Part shown: positions 24,235 through 32,927 of the stretch, one piece after another | Numbering within the stretch: the stretch's first letter is position 1 | Layout of the letters: the number at the start of each line of letters is the position of its first letter | DNA from: an uncultured SAR324 cluster bacterium | GTDB taxonomy: Bacteria; SAR324; NAC60-12 | Reading direction: 5' to 3' | DNA: 33,551 nt | NCBI GenBank assembly: GCA_902564345.1 | Contig: CACFAY010000016.1 | Span: 1 to 33,551, forward strand | Made by a program: the position numbers and the translations under genes | The notes under the pieces: generated by a model | Told to the model about the DNA's origin: nothing | Seen by the model: only the letters and a program-made list of their open reading frames with translations | Databases searched by the model: none

Positions 24235-25126
24235 TTTCCAAAAGATGGAAAACATTGAACGTTCTTCGGCCCGTAAACGTATTTTTTATCGTTGGCTACT
24301 TTTTATAATTCTTGGAATCTTCGCCCTATACTATCTTGCGCCACTTTATGTAATGATTATCACTTCTCTTAAGACCATGGAAGAAATAAGGCAGGGCAAC
24401 TTAATGACTTTACCCAGAGAAATAATTTTCGATTCATGGATTACCGCATGGAGCGGTCGTGGAGGAATTGATGCTGGTAATGTATTTCTTCGCCCTTTTT
24501 TTTGGAACTCATTAAAAATGGTAGTTCCTGCAGTGGCGATTTCAACTTTCTTTGGTGCGCTTAATGGATACGCTCTCACCAAGTGGCGATTTAAAGGAGA
24601 CAATATTATATTCCTTTTGTTCCTTTTCGGTTGTTTTATTCCATATCAAGCTATTCTGCTACCCATGTCTAGAACGCTGGGTTTTCTCGGAATATCAAAT
24701 TCGATCAGCGGATTGGTCCTTGTTCACACAGTATACGGATTAAGCTTTACAACTCTATTTTTTCGTAATTACTATATCTCTATTCCTGACGAAATGATCA
24801 AGGCTGCTAGGATTGATGGAGCAGGATTTTTCAAAATTTTCTTCAAAGTACTAATACCAATATCTGCACCTATAGCAGTAGTGACAGTTATCTGGCAGTT
24901 TACAAATATATGGAATGATTTTCTTTTCGGTTCTTCTTTCTCATTTGGAGAAGCCGCACCCATCCAAGTAGCACTCAACAATATGGTTCTTACAAGTACC
25001 AGTGTTAAAGAATATAATGTAGATATGGCCGCGGCATTCATAGCGGGAATACCAACCCTGCTAGTTTATATTCTAGCAGGGAAATACTTTATCCGGGGAC
25101 TAACAGCAGGTTCAGTAAAAGGATAA
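24221..25126 (+). CDS. sugar ABC transporter permease (GtsC/MalG-like)
   Basis: A 301-residue permease with six likely helices, EAA loop EMIKAARIDGAGFFKIFFKVLIPISAP and the MalG-type NIWNDFLFG and ending FIRGLTAGSVKG. It forms the heterodimer with the GtsB-like protein. The start at 24221 overlaps gtsB by 14 bp and has GAGAAGGCAGG just upstream. An alternative ATG at 24245 would remove the overlap and eight non-conserved residues. I keep 24221 because of the ribosome-binding site and likely coupling. Confidence 0.92.
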   Translation: MQTLDFQKMENIERSSARKRIFYRWLLFIILGIFALYYLAPLYVMIITSLKTMEEIRQGNLMTLPREIIFDSWITAWSGRGGIDAGNVFLRPFFWNSLKMVVPAVAISTFFGALNGYALTKWRFKGDNIIFLLFLFGCFIPYQAILLPMSRTLGFLGISNSISGLVLVHTVYGLSFTTLFFRNYYISIPDEMIKAARIDGAGFFKIFFKVLIPISAPIAVVTVIWQFTNIWNDFLFGSSFSFGEAAPIQVALNNMVLTSTSVKEYNVDMAAAFIAGIPTLLVYILAGKYFIRGLTAGSVKG

Positions 25127-25174
25127 GAAAGACTATATTTAGAATTGTAATGCTTACAAATATTAAATAAAAAA

Positions 25175-26275
25175 ATGGCAACATTAAAAGTTATTAACCT
25201 TACAAAAAGTTTTGGAAATACTAAGGTACTTAAGCAAATTAATCTTAAGGTAAATGATGGTGAATTTATTGTACTACTTGGACCTTCAGGATGCGGGAAA
25301 TCAACTCTTCTCAATATGATTGCTGGTCTTGAGACTGTTGACGATGGAGAAATACTAATTGATGAATACGTGGTTAATCGTGTTGAACCGAAAGATCGCA
25401 ACATAGCAATGGTCTTTCAGTCATATGCTTTATATCCAGCGATGACAGTTCGTAATAACGTCATTTTTGGCCTTAAACAACGAAAAATCTCTAAAGAGCA
25501 TATAGAAAAATCATTAAATCATTTTTCAAAAATGCTCAAAATTGACCAACTCTTAGACCGCAAACCAGCACAACTTTCTGGAGGACAGCGGCAACGTGTA
25601 GCAATGGGACGGGCATTAGTGCGTGAACCACAAATTTTTCTCTTCGATGAACCATTATCCAATCTTGATGCAAAACTTCGTGTAGAAATGAGGCACGAAA
25701 TCAACAAATTGCACGAAAGCTTGGGAACGACAATGATTTACGTGACCCATGATCAAGTAGAAGCGATGAGCCTTGCTACTCGAATAGCTGTCATGAACGA
25801 AGGCATCATCCAACAGATTGGGACTCCTCAGGAAATTTATGATAAACCTAATAGCATTTTTGTTGCTGACTTTATCGGTTCTCCTGCGATAAACCTTATT
25901 CAAGGCAAATTTTACAAAGATGGAACTATATCCTGTTTTATTCCCGAACAGCAAAAAGAAAATGTTAAAATTTCTCTTAACGACTATTCATTTATTTCTG
26001 AACCAAAAGAAGGTCAGGAAATCATTTTGGGATTTCGGCCAGAACATTTAAATCTTCCAGATACTTCTCTAAATTCTCAAATGGCAGTTTCACTCAAACC
26101 TTCACTCATTGAACTTACTGGATATGAAAAGGAAGTTAGTTTTGAATTTTATGGAAACGAAATCACCGGAAGGCTGCCACGTCATATCAATATAGAATTA
26201 GGCAAGCCCATCTCACTAAGCATAGACCTGTCAGAAATCTCGATCTTTGACAAATCAAGCACAATGCGCATTTAA
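25175..26275 (+). CDS. sugar ABC transporter ATP-binding protein (GtsD/UgpC/MalK-like)
   Basis: A 366-residue ATPase with Walker [10 protein letters not shown] (36-44), Q-loop [13 protein letters not shown], the [19 protein letters not shown] signature, Walker [17 protein letters not shown] and H-loop [15 protein letters not shown]-terminal TOBE/MalK regulatory domain follows ([18 protein letters not shown]). The [12 protein letters not shown] and GRALVRxP forms are typical of CUT1 sugar importers (MalK, UgpC, MsmK). It completes the importer, 48 bp after the second permease. An AT hairpin GAATAAAT/ATTTATTC (26293-26314) follows the stop but lacks a U tract, so transcription may continue to pyruvate kinase. 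Confidence 0.94.
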   Translation: MATLKVINLTKSFGNTKVLKQINLKVNDGEFIVLLGPSGCGKSTLLNMIAGLETVDDGEILIDEYVVNRVEPKDRNIAMVFQSYALYPAMTVRNNVIFGLKQRKISKEHIEKSLNHFSKMLKIDQLLDRKPAQLSGGQRQRVAMGRALVREPQIFLFDEPLSNLDAKLRVEMRHEINKLHESLGTTMIYVTHDQVEAMSLATRIAVMNEGIIQQIGTPQEIYDKPNSIFVADFIGSPAINLIQGKFYKDGTISCFIPEQQKENVKISLNDYSFISEPKEGQEIILGFRPEHLNLPDTSLNSQMAVSLKPSLIELTGYEKEVSFEFYGNEITGRLPRHINIELGKPISLSIDLSEISIFDKSSTMRI

Positions 26276-26441
26276 AACAGAACATCCTAATAGAATAAAT
26301 TGATTCATTTATTCGTAGAAAAATAAATCTAAAAACTCCAAGTTTTAAATAATTTATTAAGTGTTAACCTTTCAGAGAAATTCAGTGCATAGACTGAATA
26401 AAATTTGAATACTGTCGGATTATAATCAAAGAAAATATATT

Positions 26442-27842
26442 ATGTTAAGTACAAAAATTGTTTGCACCATTGGTCCAGCAAGTGATACCTCTGAAGTATT
26501 AGAAGACCTAGCTGAGGCAGGAATGAATGTCGCTCGATTAAATTTCTCGCATGGCACTCATACTTCGCACAAAAAAATTATTAAGCAAATTCATGAATTG
26601 AACCAAAGCAGAAAATTCCCTATTGCAATTATGCTTGATACACAGGGACCAGAAATCAGGACTGGCAATGAAAAGAGTGCTCTTAAGTCAAAAGAAATAG
26701 TTACTGTTAGCTGCCCACCATTTAAGGAGAATGAAGGAAATATTCATGTAAATTACCCTGCTTTAAAAAGTGATCTGAAACCAGGAAACTATATTTCTCT
26801 AGACAGTGGATTGGTAAAATTAAAAGTTATTGGAAAACACAAAAAAGGACTTAAGTGTGAGGTTATAGACGGTGGCATCGTAAATGGTCACAGACATGTG
26901 AATTTACCAGGTACTGTAGTTAAACTTCCTGGTATAACCAAAAATGACAAGAGAGACATACTTTTTGGTATAAAACATAAAGTTAATTTTATTGCCCTTT
27001 CTTTTGTACGTAATTCTGAAACAATTAAGGAAGTAAGAAAACTATTGGGAAAACATGCTGAGCATACAGAGATAATAGCTAAAGTTGAAAATTTGGAAGG
27101 TGTCGAAAGACTTGAAGAAATAGTTAAAGAAGCTGATGGAGTCATGGTAGCAAGAGGAGATTTAGGAATAGAAGTAGAGTTGGAAGAAGTTCCACAGATT
27201 CAAAGACGAATAGCATTTTTGTGTGCCAAATATGGAAAACGTTCAATTGTTGCGACGCATATGCTGGAATCAATGATTGAACATCCAGTACCAACGAGAG
27301 CAGAGGTTACAGATGTTGCAAATGCAATATTTGAAGAGTCAGATGCAATAATGCTTTCTGGAGAAACTTCAATTGGGAATTATCCTGTTCGTTCAGTAGA
27401 AACATTGAAACGTATAGCAAAACACACAGAAATTTTTCCAGGAGTAAATTTTTCTAAAAATTTGATTATGGAAAAAAATGGGCAACATCTTGCTGCATCT
27501 GCAATCCAAATTGCTTCAGATTTAAAAATTAGAGCAGCTGTTGTAATCACTCGCAATGGTCGTGGTGCAAGATATCTCTCAAATCTTAGACCACACGGAA
27601 TTATTATCTACTCATTTACTGAAAATGCTGATGTTCTCACTTCAAATGTATTGTACAGAGGGGTTTATCCTTTTCTTCTAAAATTAAAGAAAAACCCTGA
27701 AGATAATATACAGGACGCACTAAAGATGCTAAAAGATACCAGAAATTTTAATTCTAATGAGCAAGTAATAGTCTTAGCCAATATTCTCACGGGAGAGGGT
27801 TTTAACACTTCTCTGCAGGTACGCACTATTCCTTCTGATTGA
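26442..27842 (+). CDS. pyk: pyruvate kinase
   Basis: A 466-residue enzyme (usual bacterial length 470-480) that converts PEP plus ADP to pyruvate plus ATP. It opens with TKIVCTIGPAS and RLNFSHG, has MLDTQGPEIRTG, the catalytic-lysine/acid region IIAKVENLEGV, MVARGDLGIEVELEEVP, and the ADP/PEP segment MLESMIEHPVPTRAEVTDVANAI with DAIMLSGETSIG. The segment before MLES reads ATH rather than the common ATQ. The C-terminal allosteric domain (about 350-466) is intact. A TATAAT box at 26421-26426 lies 15 bp before the ATG without a matching -35. It sits between the sugar importer and the sugar-acid genes, fitting a role in central carbon flow from imported sugar. Confidence 0.95.
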   Translation: MLSTKIVCTIGPASDTSEVLEDLAEAGMNVARLNFSHGTHTSHKKIIKQIHELNQSRKFPIAIMLDTQGPEIRTGNEKSALKSKEIVTVSCPPFKENEGNIHVNYPALKSDLKPGNYISLDSGLVKLKVIGKHKKGLKCEVIDGGIVNGHRHVNLPGTVVKLPGITKNDKRDILFGIKHKVNFIALSFVRNSETIKEVRKLLGKHAEHTEIIAKVENLEGVERLEEIVKEADGVMVARGDLGIEVELEEVPQIQRRIAFLCAKYGKRSIVATHMLESMIEHPVPTRAEVTDVANAIFEESDAIMLSGETSIGNYPVRSVETLKRIAKHTEIFPGVNFSKNLIMEKNGQHLAASAIQIASDLKIRAAVVITRNGRGARYLSNLRPHGIIIYSFTENADVLTSNVLYRGVYPFLLKLKKNPEDNIQDALKMLKDTRNFNSNEQVIVLANILTGEGFNTSLQVRTIPSD

Positions 27843-28063
27843 ATATAGTTTAGTCGTTTTAGTATTTAATTAACTATTTAAAAGTGGTAAACAATCAATA
27901 ACTTTTTTTAAATATGTTGTGCTTATTTAATTTTAAATTGTTTTTAGTATATTTCTTAATAATTTAAAAATTTGATAATCAATAAAAAAAATAATATTAC
28001 TTCGATATTTGATGGGAGTCCATCCTATATATATTAAATAATTTAAAAAATTATTAAGAAATA

Positions 28064-29308
28064 ATGAGTATTGATACTACAAACATTCAGGATCAGATTT
28101 GCAGGTTAAAACACTCAGTAAACAAAAACTTTACAGATATCAATAAACGCTTCAGTGAGATTGAGGCCATTGTTAAAGAAGAAATAAAAATAATTGAATC
28201 TTATAAAAATAAAGGAGAATCCGTAATCCCTGAGATTATTTTTTCTGACATATTAAAAAATAAAGTTGATAACAAAACAGTTCAATTATTAAGGCGTCAT
28301 GGTGCAGTAGTGATTAGAAATGTTTTCCCAAGAAAAAAATCTGAAAAATGGTATAACCAGCTTTATAGTTATCTTGGTCAAAATGGCTATTACGAACAAA
28401 ATGATCCCGGATTAGACAATTATTTCAGTGACCTTAAATCTGACAAGCCTCAAATATGTTCTGTTTACTGGTCAAAGTCCCAAGTTCAGGCAAGACAAAG
28501 CATTGAAATGTCTAAGACTAAATCTTTCTTGAACCATATCTGGAATTACAAGAGAAAAAACACAAAATACTTTGATCCCGACAGGGAATGTACCTACGCT
28601 GACCGAGTAAGAATGAGGCAGCCAGGAGATACTTCTCTAGGACTTTCTCCTCATGTAGATGGAGGTTCAATTGAACGTTGGCTAGGTAAAAATTATCAGA
28701 ATGTATATCGACCACTGTTTCAAGGTAATTGGAAGGATTACAATCCTTTCAATGGAGAATATAGAACTGAAGTAGAGGGTATTGATTCTCCTGCCGTATG
28801 TCGTGCGTTTAGAACATGGCAGGGATGGACAGCTTTGACCCAACAAGGTCCAGAAGATGGTACATTGCAGCTTATTCCCACTGTAAATAGTATTAGCTAT
28901 GTTTTATTACGACCATTTATGAAAGATGTTCCTGAAGAAATACTTTGTGGAGCAGTTGAGGGTCGTGCTCAAGCAATCACGGAAGAATGGCATTCTTTAC
29001 TGTTGCGCGGACTAGTTTCAATTCCAAGAGTAGAGCCTGGTGACACGGTTTGGTGGCATTCTGATTTGGTACATGCAGTTGAGCATGAACACAAGGGCAA
29101 AGATGTGAGTAGCGTTATTTACATTGGATGCACTCCATTTTGTGAGCGAAACTTACAATTTTTGGAGCGTCAAAAACAAACATTTTTGGATGGGAGAAGC
29201 TCACCTGATTTTGCTCCCGAAGACTTTGAAAAAAACTATCCTGATCGATCAACCATGGAAGATTTGAATGAATTGGGTATGAAACAAATGGGTTTTTCTA
29301 ATTGGTAA
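28064..29308 (+). CDS. DUF1479/YbiU-family putative Fe(II) dioxygenase
   Basis: A 414-residue cytosolic protein of the DUF1479 family (E. coli YbiU). The fold is the double-stranded beta-helix of Fe(II)/2-oxoglutarate oxygenases. The probable metal triad is His197-x-Asp199 in SPHVDGGS and His337 in WWHSDLVHAVEHEH. Other conserved stretches are RRHGAVVIRNVFP (80-89), YADRVRMRQPGDTSLG and RTWQGWTALTQQGPEDGTLQLIP. The first 55 residues are a helical, possibly coiled-coil lead. No substrate is established for the family as far as I know. It lies 222 bp after pyk and 82 bp before the XylB-like gene, inside the sugar-catabolism block, which suggests a sugar-related or sugar-acid substrate. A GATGG/CCATC hairpin (28011-28024) precedes the start. 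Confidence 0.85.
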   Translation: MSIDTTNIQDQICRLKHSVNKNFTDINKRFSEIEAIVKEEIKIIESYKNKGESVIPEIIFSDILKNKVDNKTVQLLRRHGAVVIRNVFPRKKSEKWYNQLYSYLGQNGYYEQNDPGLDNYFSDLKSDKPQICSVYWSKSQVQARQSIEMSKTKSFLNHIWNYKRKNTKYFDPDRECTYADRVRMRQPGDTSLGLSPHVDGGSIERWLGKNYQNVYRPLFQGNWKDYNPFNGEYRTEVEGIDSPAVCRAFRTWQGWTALTQQGPEDGTLQLIPTVNSISYVLLRPFMKDVPEEILCGAVEGRAQAITEEWHSLLLRGLVSIPRVEPGDTVWWHSDLVHAVEHEHKGKDVSSVIYIGCTPFCERNLQFLERQKQTFLDGRSSPDFAPEDFEKNYPDRSTMEDLNELGMKQMGFSNW

Positions 29309-29390
29309 TGAATAAAACAAAATTTTCACATATAATTTAGACAAAATAATCTCAAAAAAAGCTTTAATCAGTTAAGCTTAAAATAATAAT

Positions 29391-30164
29391 ATGGATAAAT
29401 TTAAATTTCCAATATTTCCTGATTTAAAAGACAAAACGGTACTAATTACAGGAGGAGGCTCAGGTATTGGAGCATCTTTTGTAGAAGCGTTTGCAAATCA
29501 GGGATGCCGAGTAGCTTTTGTTGATATCCAGAAAAAATCTTCAGAAGAGCTTGTACACAGTTACGCCTCAGCAGATCATACTCCAATGTTTATGCATTGT
29601 GATCTGAGTAACATAACTGCACTCAAAAAAACTGTTAAACAAGTAGAAAAGGATCTTGGTGCTGTACGTGTTCTGATCAATAATGCAGCAAATGATCAAC
29701 GTCATGAGCCTGAGGATGTGACCCCTGAATACTGGGAGGAAAGACTAAAATTAAATCTGAATCACTATTTTTTTGCCTCACAGGCTGTTCAACCAGAAAT
29801 GGCTAAGGCCGGAGGAGGAGCAATCATAAATTTGGGGTCATGCAGTTGGCACATGGCGCTTGAATTTATGCCTGCTTATACGACTGCTAAGGCTGCAATA
29901 GAAGGACTCACCCAAAGTCTTGCAAGAGCATATGGTAAACATCAAATCAGAGTTAATTGCATTATTCCAGGTCAGATTTGGACACCCAGACAAATGAGGG
30001 ATATACTCACTCCAGAATATGAACAGTTCATGAACGAAAAACAATGCATTCCTGGCAGGATTCTGCCTGAAGACGTAGCCCAGCTAGCCCTTTTCCTTGG
30101 TTCAGATTCAGGTCGTATGTGTACCCGCAGAAATTACTATATAGATGCAGGAATAGGAGCATAG
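29391..30164 (+). CDS. SDR sugar dehydrogenase, XylB (D-xylose 1-dehydrogenase)-like
   Basis: A 257-residue short-chain dehydrogenase. Cofactor motif ITGGGSGIG (19-27), with Asp45 at the end of beta-2 favouring NAD; NNAAND (97-102); catalytic Ser150, Tyr163 and Lys167. Beyond generic SDR motifs it shares distinctive stretches with Caulobacter XylB as I recall it: FPDLKDKTVLITGGG, NDQRHEPEDVTPEYWEERL.LNL, GSCSWHMALE.MPAY and the ending YYIDAGIG. XylB oxidises D-xylose to xylonolactone with NAD. Related enzymes accept other aldoses, so the sugar is not certain. The first half of a Weimberg/Dahms pathway is completed by the XylD-like gene two genes on. The next SDR gene starts 2 nt after its stop. 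Confidence 0.85.
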   Translation: MDKFKFPIFPDLKDKTVLITGGGSGIGASFVEAFANQGCRVAFVDIQKKSSEELVHSYASADHTPMFMHCDLSNITALKKTVKQVEKDLGAVRVLINNAANDQRHEPEDVTPEYWEERLKLNLNHYFFASQAVQPEMAKAGGGAIINLGSCSWHMALEFMPAYTTAKAAIEGLTQSLARAYGKHQIRVNCIIPGQIWTPRQMRDILTPEYEQFMNEKQCIPGRILPEDVAQLALFLGSDSGRMCTRRNYYIDAGIGA

Positions 30165-30166
30165 AG

Positions 30167-30919
30167 ATGAATCAAATTGATTTGAAAAACCGCAAAGCAG
30201 TAGTAACAGGAAGTGCACAGGGTATAGGTATGGCAATTGCTGAGAGATTGCTTGATTCAGGTGCCTCTGTATCTCTTTGGGACCGAGACAAATACTTACT
30301 CAAAAAAACATCAGACTCACTTTCCTCCAAAGGAAATGTAGAGACTCTTGAAATGGATGTTTCTGACTTAAATTCGGTCAGAATTGCTGCGAAAAAAACA
30401 AAAGAAATGCTTGGAAAAATTGAGATTCTGGTTTGCAATGCAGGAATAGCAGGGCCCACTGCAAAAATTTGGGAATATCCTGCAGAGGAATGGCAACAGG
30501 TGATAGATATTGACTTAACCGGAGTATTCAACTGCCTTCATATAGTTTCACCAATGATGATTGAACAGAATTATGGCAGAATTCTAAATGTTTCTTCCAT
30601 AGCAGGAAAAGAAGGTAACCCTAATGCTGCAGCATACAGCGCCGCAAAAGCAGGAGTCATTGCACTTACAAAATCACTAGGAAAAGAACTCTCTGGATAT
30701 AATATTGCTGTGAACTGCATTACACCAGCTGCTGCAAAAACAAGAATCTTCGATCAGATAAGTGAAGAACATATTAATTACATGTTAAGCAAAATTCCAC
30801 GAAATAGATTCTTGAAGGTTGAAGAAGTTGCTTCAATGGTAGCATGGCTTTGTTCCGAAGAAAATTCTTTTACCACGGGAGGAGTATTCGATCTTAGCGG
30901 TGGACGTGCAACATACTAA
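30167..30919 (+). CDS. SDR oxidoreductase, possible 2-keto-3-deoxy-sugar-acid dehydrogenase
   Basis: A 250-residue SDR. TGSAQGIG cofactor motif (14-21), Asp39 favouring NAD, NAG at 91-93, catalytic Ser144, Tyr157 and Lys161. I moved the start from the track's 30119 to ATG 30167, because AGGAG (30155-30159) lies 7 nt upstream and the SDR fold begins there; the longer form would overlap xylB by 46 bp. IAGKEGNPNAAAYSAAKAGVI, NCITPAAAKTRIF and the ending FDLSGGRATY resemble 2-keto-3-deoxy-fuconate/pentonate 4-dehydrogenases from memory. That would oxidise the product of the downstream dehydratase. A generic FabG-like or gluconate 5-dehydrogenase activity remains possible. Confidence 0.75.
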   Translation: MNQIDLKNRKAVVTGSAQGIGMAIAERLLDSGASVSLWDRDKYLLKKTSDSLSSKGNVETLEMDVSDLNSVRIAAKKTKEMLGKIEILVCNAGIAGPTAKIWEYPAEEWQQVIDIDLTGVFNCLHIVSPMMIEQNYGRILNVSSIAGKEGNPNAAAYSAAKAGVIALTKSLGKELSGYNIAVNCITPAAAKTRIFDQISEEHINYMLSKIPRNRFLKVEEVASMVAWLCSEENSFTTGGVFDLSGGRATY

Positions 30920-30997
30920 TAATAATAATTATATATTTAACATTCCCCTTAACATAAAAAATTTTTTCCAGTCACATTTAAAATTATTTTTAATTTT

Positions 30998-32785
30998 ATG
31001 GTCTCAATGAAAAACAAACAAACATCAAGATTGAGAAGCCGTGAATGGTTTGACATTCCTGGAGATCCAAGTTCAACAGCTCTTCACATTGAGCGTTACA
31101 CAAATTTTGGTATTAAGGCTTCTGAACTGCGCTCAGGAAAACCAATCATAGGTATTGTCCAGACTGGCAGCGACCTCGTCCCATGCAACAGAGTTCATGT
31201 TAACCTTGCACAGCGCGTTCGGGAAGGGATCTGTGAAGCAGGAGGAATAGCAATCGAATTCCCTGTCCATCCTATACAGGAAAGCGGTAAACGTCCAACA
31301 GCTGCACTCGACAGGAATCTTCAGTACTTAAGCCTAGTTGAGGTACTCTTTGGCTATCCTTTAGATGGTGTTGTACTTACCATAGGCTGTGACAAGACAA
31401 CTCCTGCCCTTTTGATGGGGGCAGCAACCGTAGACATACCATCAATCTGTCTTTCTTCAGGTCCAATGATGAACGGATACTGGAAAGGGGAACGATGGGG
31501 TTCTGGTACTATAGTTTGGAAAGCAAGGCAATTACTGGCTGCAGGAAAAATAAATGAAGATGAGTTTATCAATTTGGTCGTTGATACTACAACTTCACCT
31601 GGCTACTGTAACACTATGGGTACAGCCACAACCATGAATTCTCTTACTGAAGGTCTTGGAATGTCACTTCCTGGATGTGCTTCCATTCCAGCAACACTTA
31701 GTAAAAGGGCAGAAATAGCTTACATGTCAGGTCTCCGAATAGTAGAGATGGTTGAGGAAGATTTGACTCCGACCAAAATAATGACCCTAGAATCATTTGA
31801 AAATGCAATAGTTCTTAATTCAGCACTTGGAGGTTCAACAAATGCACCCATTCATATCAATGCTATTGCTAGGCATGTCGGAGTGAAGCTCAAGATTGAG
31901 GATTGGCAAAAAATAGGTTTTGAAATACCTCTTCTAGTGAATATGCAGCCTAGTGGCAAATATCTTGGTGAAGATTTTTATCGTGCTGGAGGTGTACCGG
32001 CAGTAATGAATACTTTGCTTGCCGCAGGAAAGCTAAATGATAAGGCAATTACTGCTAATGGGAAAACAATAGCTACAAATTATGCAAAATCATCAATTTT
32101 GAATAAAGATGTAATTCGTGACTTTAATAACCCTATTCTCGAAAATGCCGGTTTCATAATACTTAAAGGAAATATCTGTGAGGCTGCGGTAATGAAAACA
32201 TCAGCAATTAGCGAAAACTTCCATAGGAATTATCTTTCTAAGCCAGGAAGCAAAAATGTTTTTGAAGTCCGAGCTATAGTATTTGAAGGTCCAGAAGACT
32301 ATCACCAACGTATTAATGACCATGAGTTGAACATTGATTTAAACTGTATGCTTGTTATTCGCGGATGTGGACCTGTAGGCTATCCTGGCTCCGCAGAGGT
32401 AGTTAACATGCAACCACCTGATCGTTTAATTCGCAAAGGTATTACTGAATTGCCAACTCTTGGTGACGGACGCCAAAGTGGAACCTCAGGGAGTCCGTCT
32501 ATACTTAATGTTTCTCCGGAATCATCGATAGGTGGTGGATTGTCTTTGCTAAAAACAGGAGACAAGTTGAAAATTGACTTAAATAAATACACTATTAATG
32601 TTCTACTTAATGAAACAGAATTACAGAAACGCCGTGACTTTTTACAATTGAATCTGACTGAAAATCAGACTCCCTGGCAAGAAATATATAGAAACACAGT
32701 TGGGCAGTTATCAGGAGGAGGTATAATTGAACTTGCAGAAAAATACAAAAAAATTCGGCATACAATTCCACGAAATTCGCACTAA
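30998..32785 (+). CDS. sugar-acid dehydratase of IlvD/Edd family, XylD (xylonate dehydratase)-like
   Basis: A 595-residue iron-sulfur dehydratase that would convert an aldonate to its 2-keto-3-deoxy form. The three cysteines expected to hold the [2Fe-2S] cluster are Cys63 (VPCNR), Cys131 (GCDKTTPA) and Cys204 (GYCNTMGTA), with Lys133 as the carbamylated Mg-binding lysine. The whole length resembles Caulobacter XylD: SREWFD.P, YTNFGI..ELRSGKPIIGI.QTGSD, EFPVHPI, NMQPSGKYLGEDF, PTLGDGRQSGT and the ending TPWQEIYR. That places it in the pentonate/hexonate subgroup rather than IlvD (branched-chain amino acids) or Edd (6-phosphogluconate). D-xylonate is most likely; L-arabinonate or another aldonate is possible. 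ATG 30998, with an alternative ATG three codons on. Last plus-strand gene of the block. Confidence 0.88.
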   Translation: MVSMKNKQTSRLRSREWFDIPGDPSSTALHIERYTNFGIKASELRSGKPIIGIVQTGSDLVPCNRVHVNLAQRVREGICEAGGIAIEFPVHPIQESGKRPTAALDRNLQYLSLVEVLFGYPLDGVVLTIGCDKTTPALLMGAATVDIPSICLSSGPMMNGYWKGERWGSGTIVWKARQLLAAGKINEDEFINLVVDTTTSPGYCNTMGTATTMNSLTEGLGMSLPGCASIPATLSKRAEIAYMSGLRIVEMVEEDLTPTKIMTLESFENAIVLNSALGGSTNAPIHINAIARHVGVKLKIEDWQKIGFEIPLLVNMQPSGKYLGEDFYRAGGVPAVMNTLLAAGKLNDKAITANGKTIATNYAKSSILNKDVIRDFNNPILENAGFIILKGNICEAAVMKTSAISENFHRNYLSKPGSKNVFEVRAIVFEGPEDYHQRINDHELNIDLNCMLVIRGCGPVGYPGSAEVVNMQPPDRLIRKGITELPTLGDGRQSGTSGSPSILNVSPESSIGGGLSLLKTGDKLKIDLNKYTINVLLNETELQKRRDFLQLNLTENQTPWQEIYRNTVGQLSGGGIIELAEKYKKIRHTIPRNSH

Positions 32786-32927
32786 AAATGTTGAAACTTC
32801 TAAATTCTTATTGAAATTTTATCGATTAAGAGAGAAGTACGTTGAGTAGTTGGTGCTGTAATTCAAAGTAGAAAAAGTTATCTTTTTTTATATGTAGAAT
32901 CCCTAGCTTTAACCTGACTTAGTTATT

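Noticed and set aside
30119-30166. Longer start for the second SDR as given by the ORF track
   Set aside because: The extra 16 residues overlap the xylB-like gene and precede the SDR fold; AGGAG is placed correctly for ATG 30167.
30172-30531. Minus-strand ORF of 119 codons inside the second SDR
   Set aside because: Antisense shadow of a conserved SDR; low-complexity serine/proline composition.
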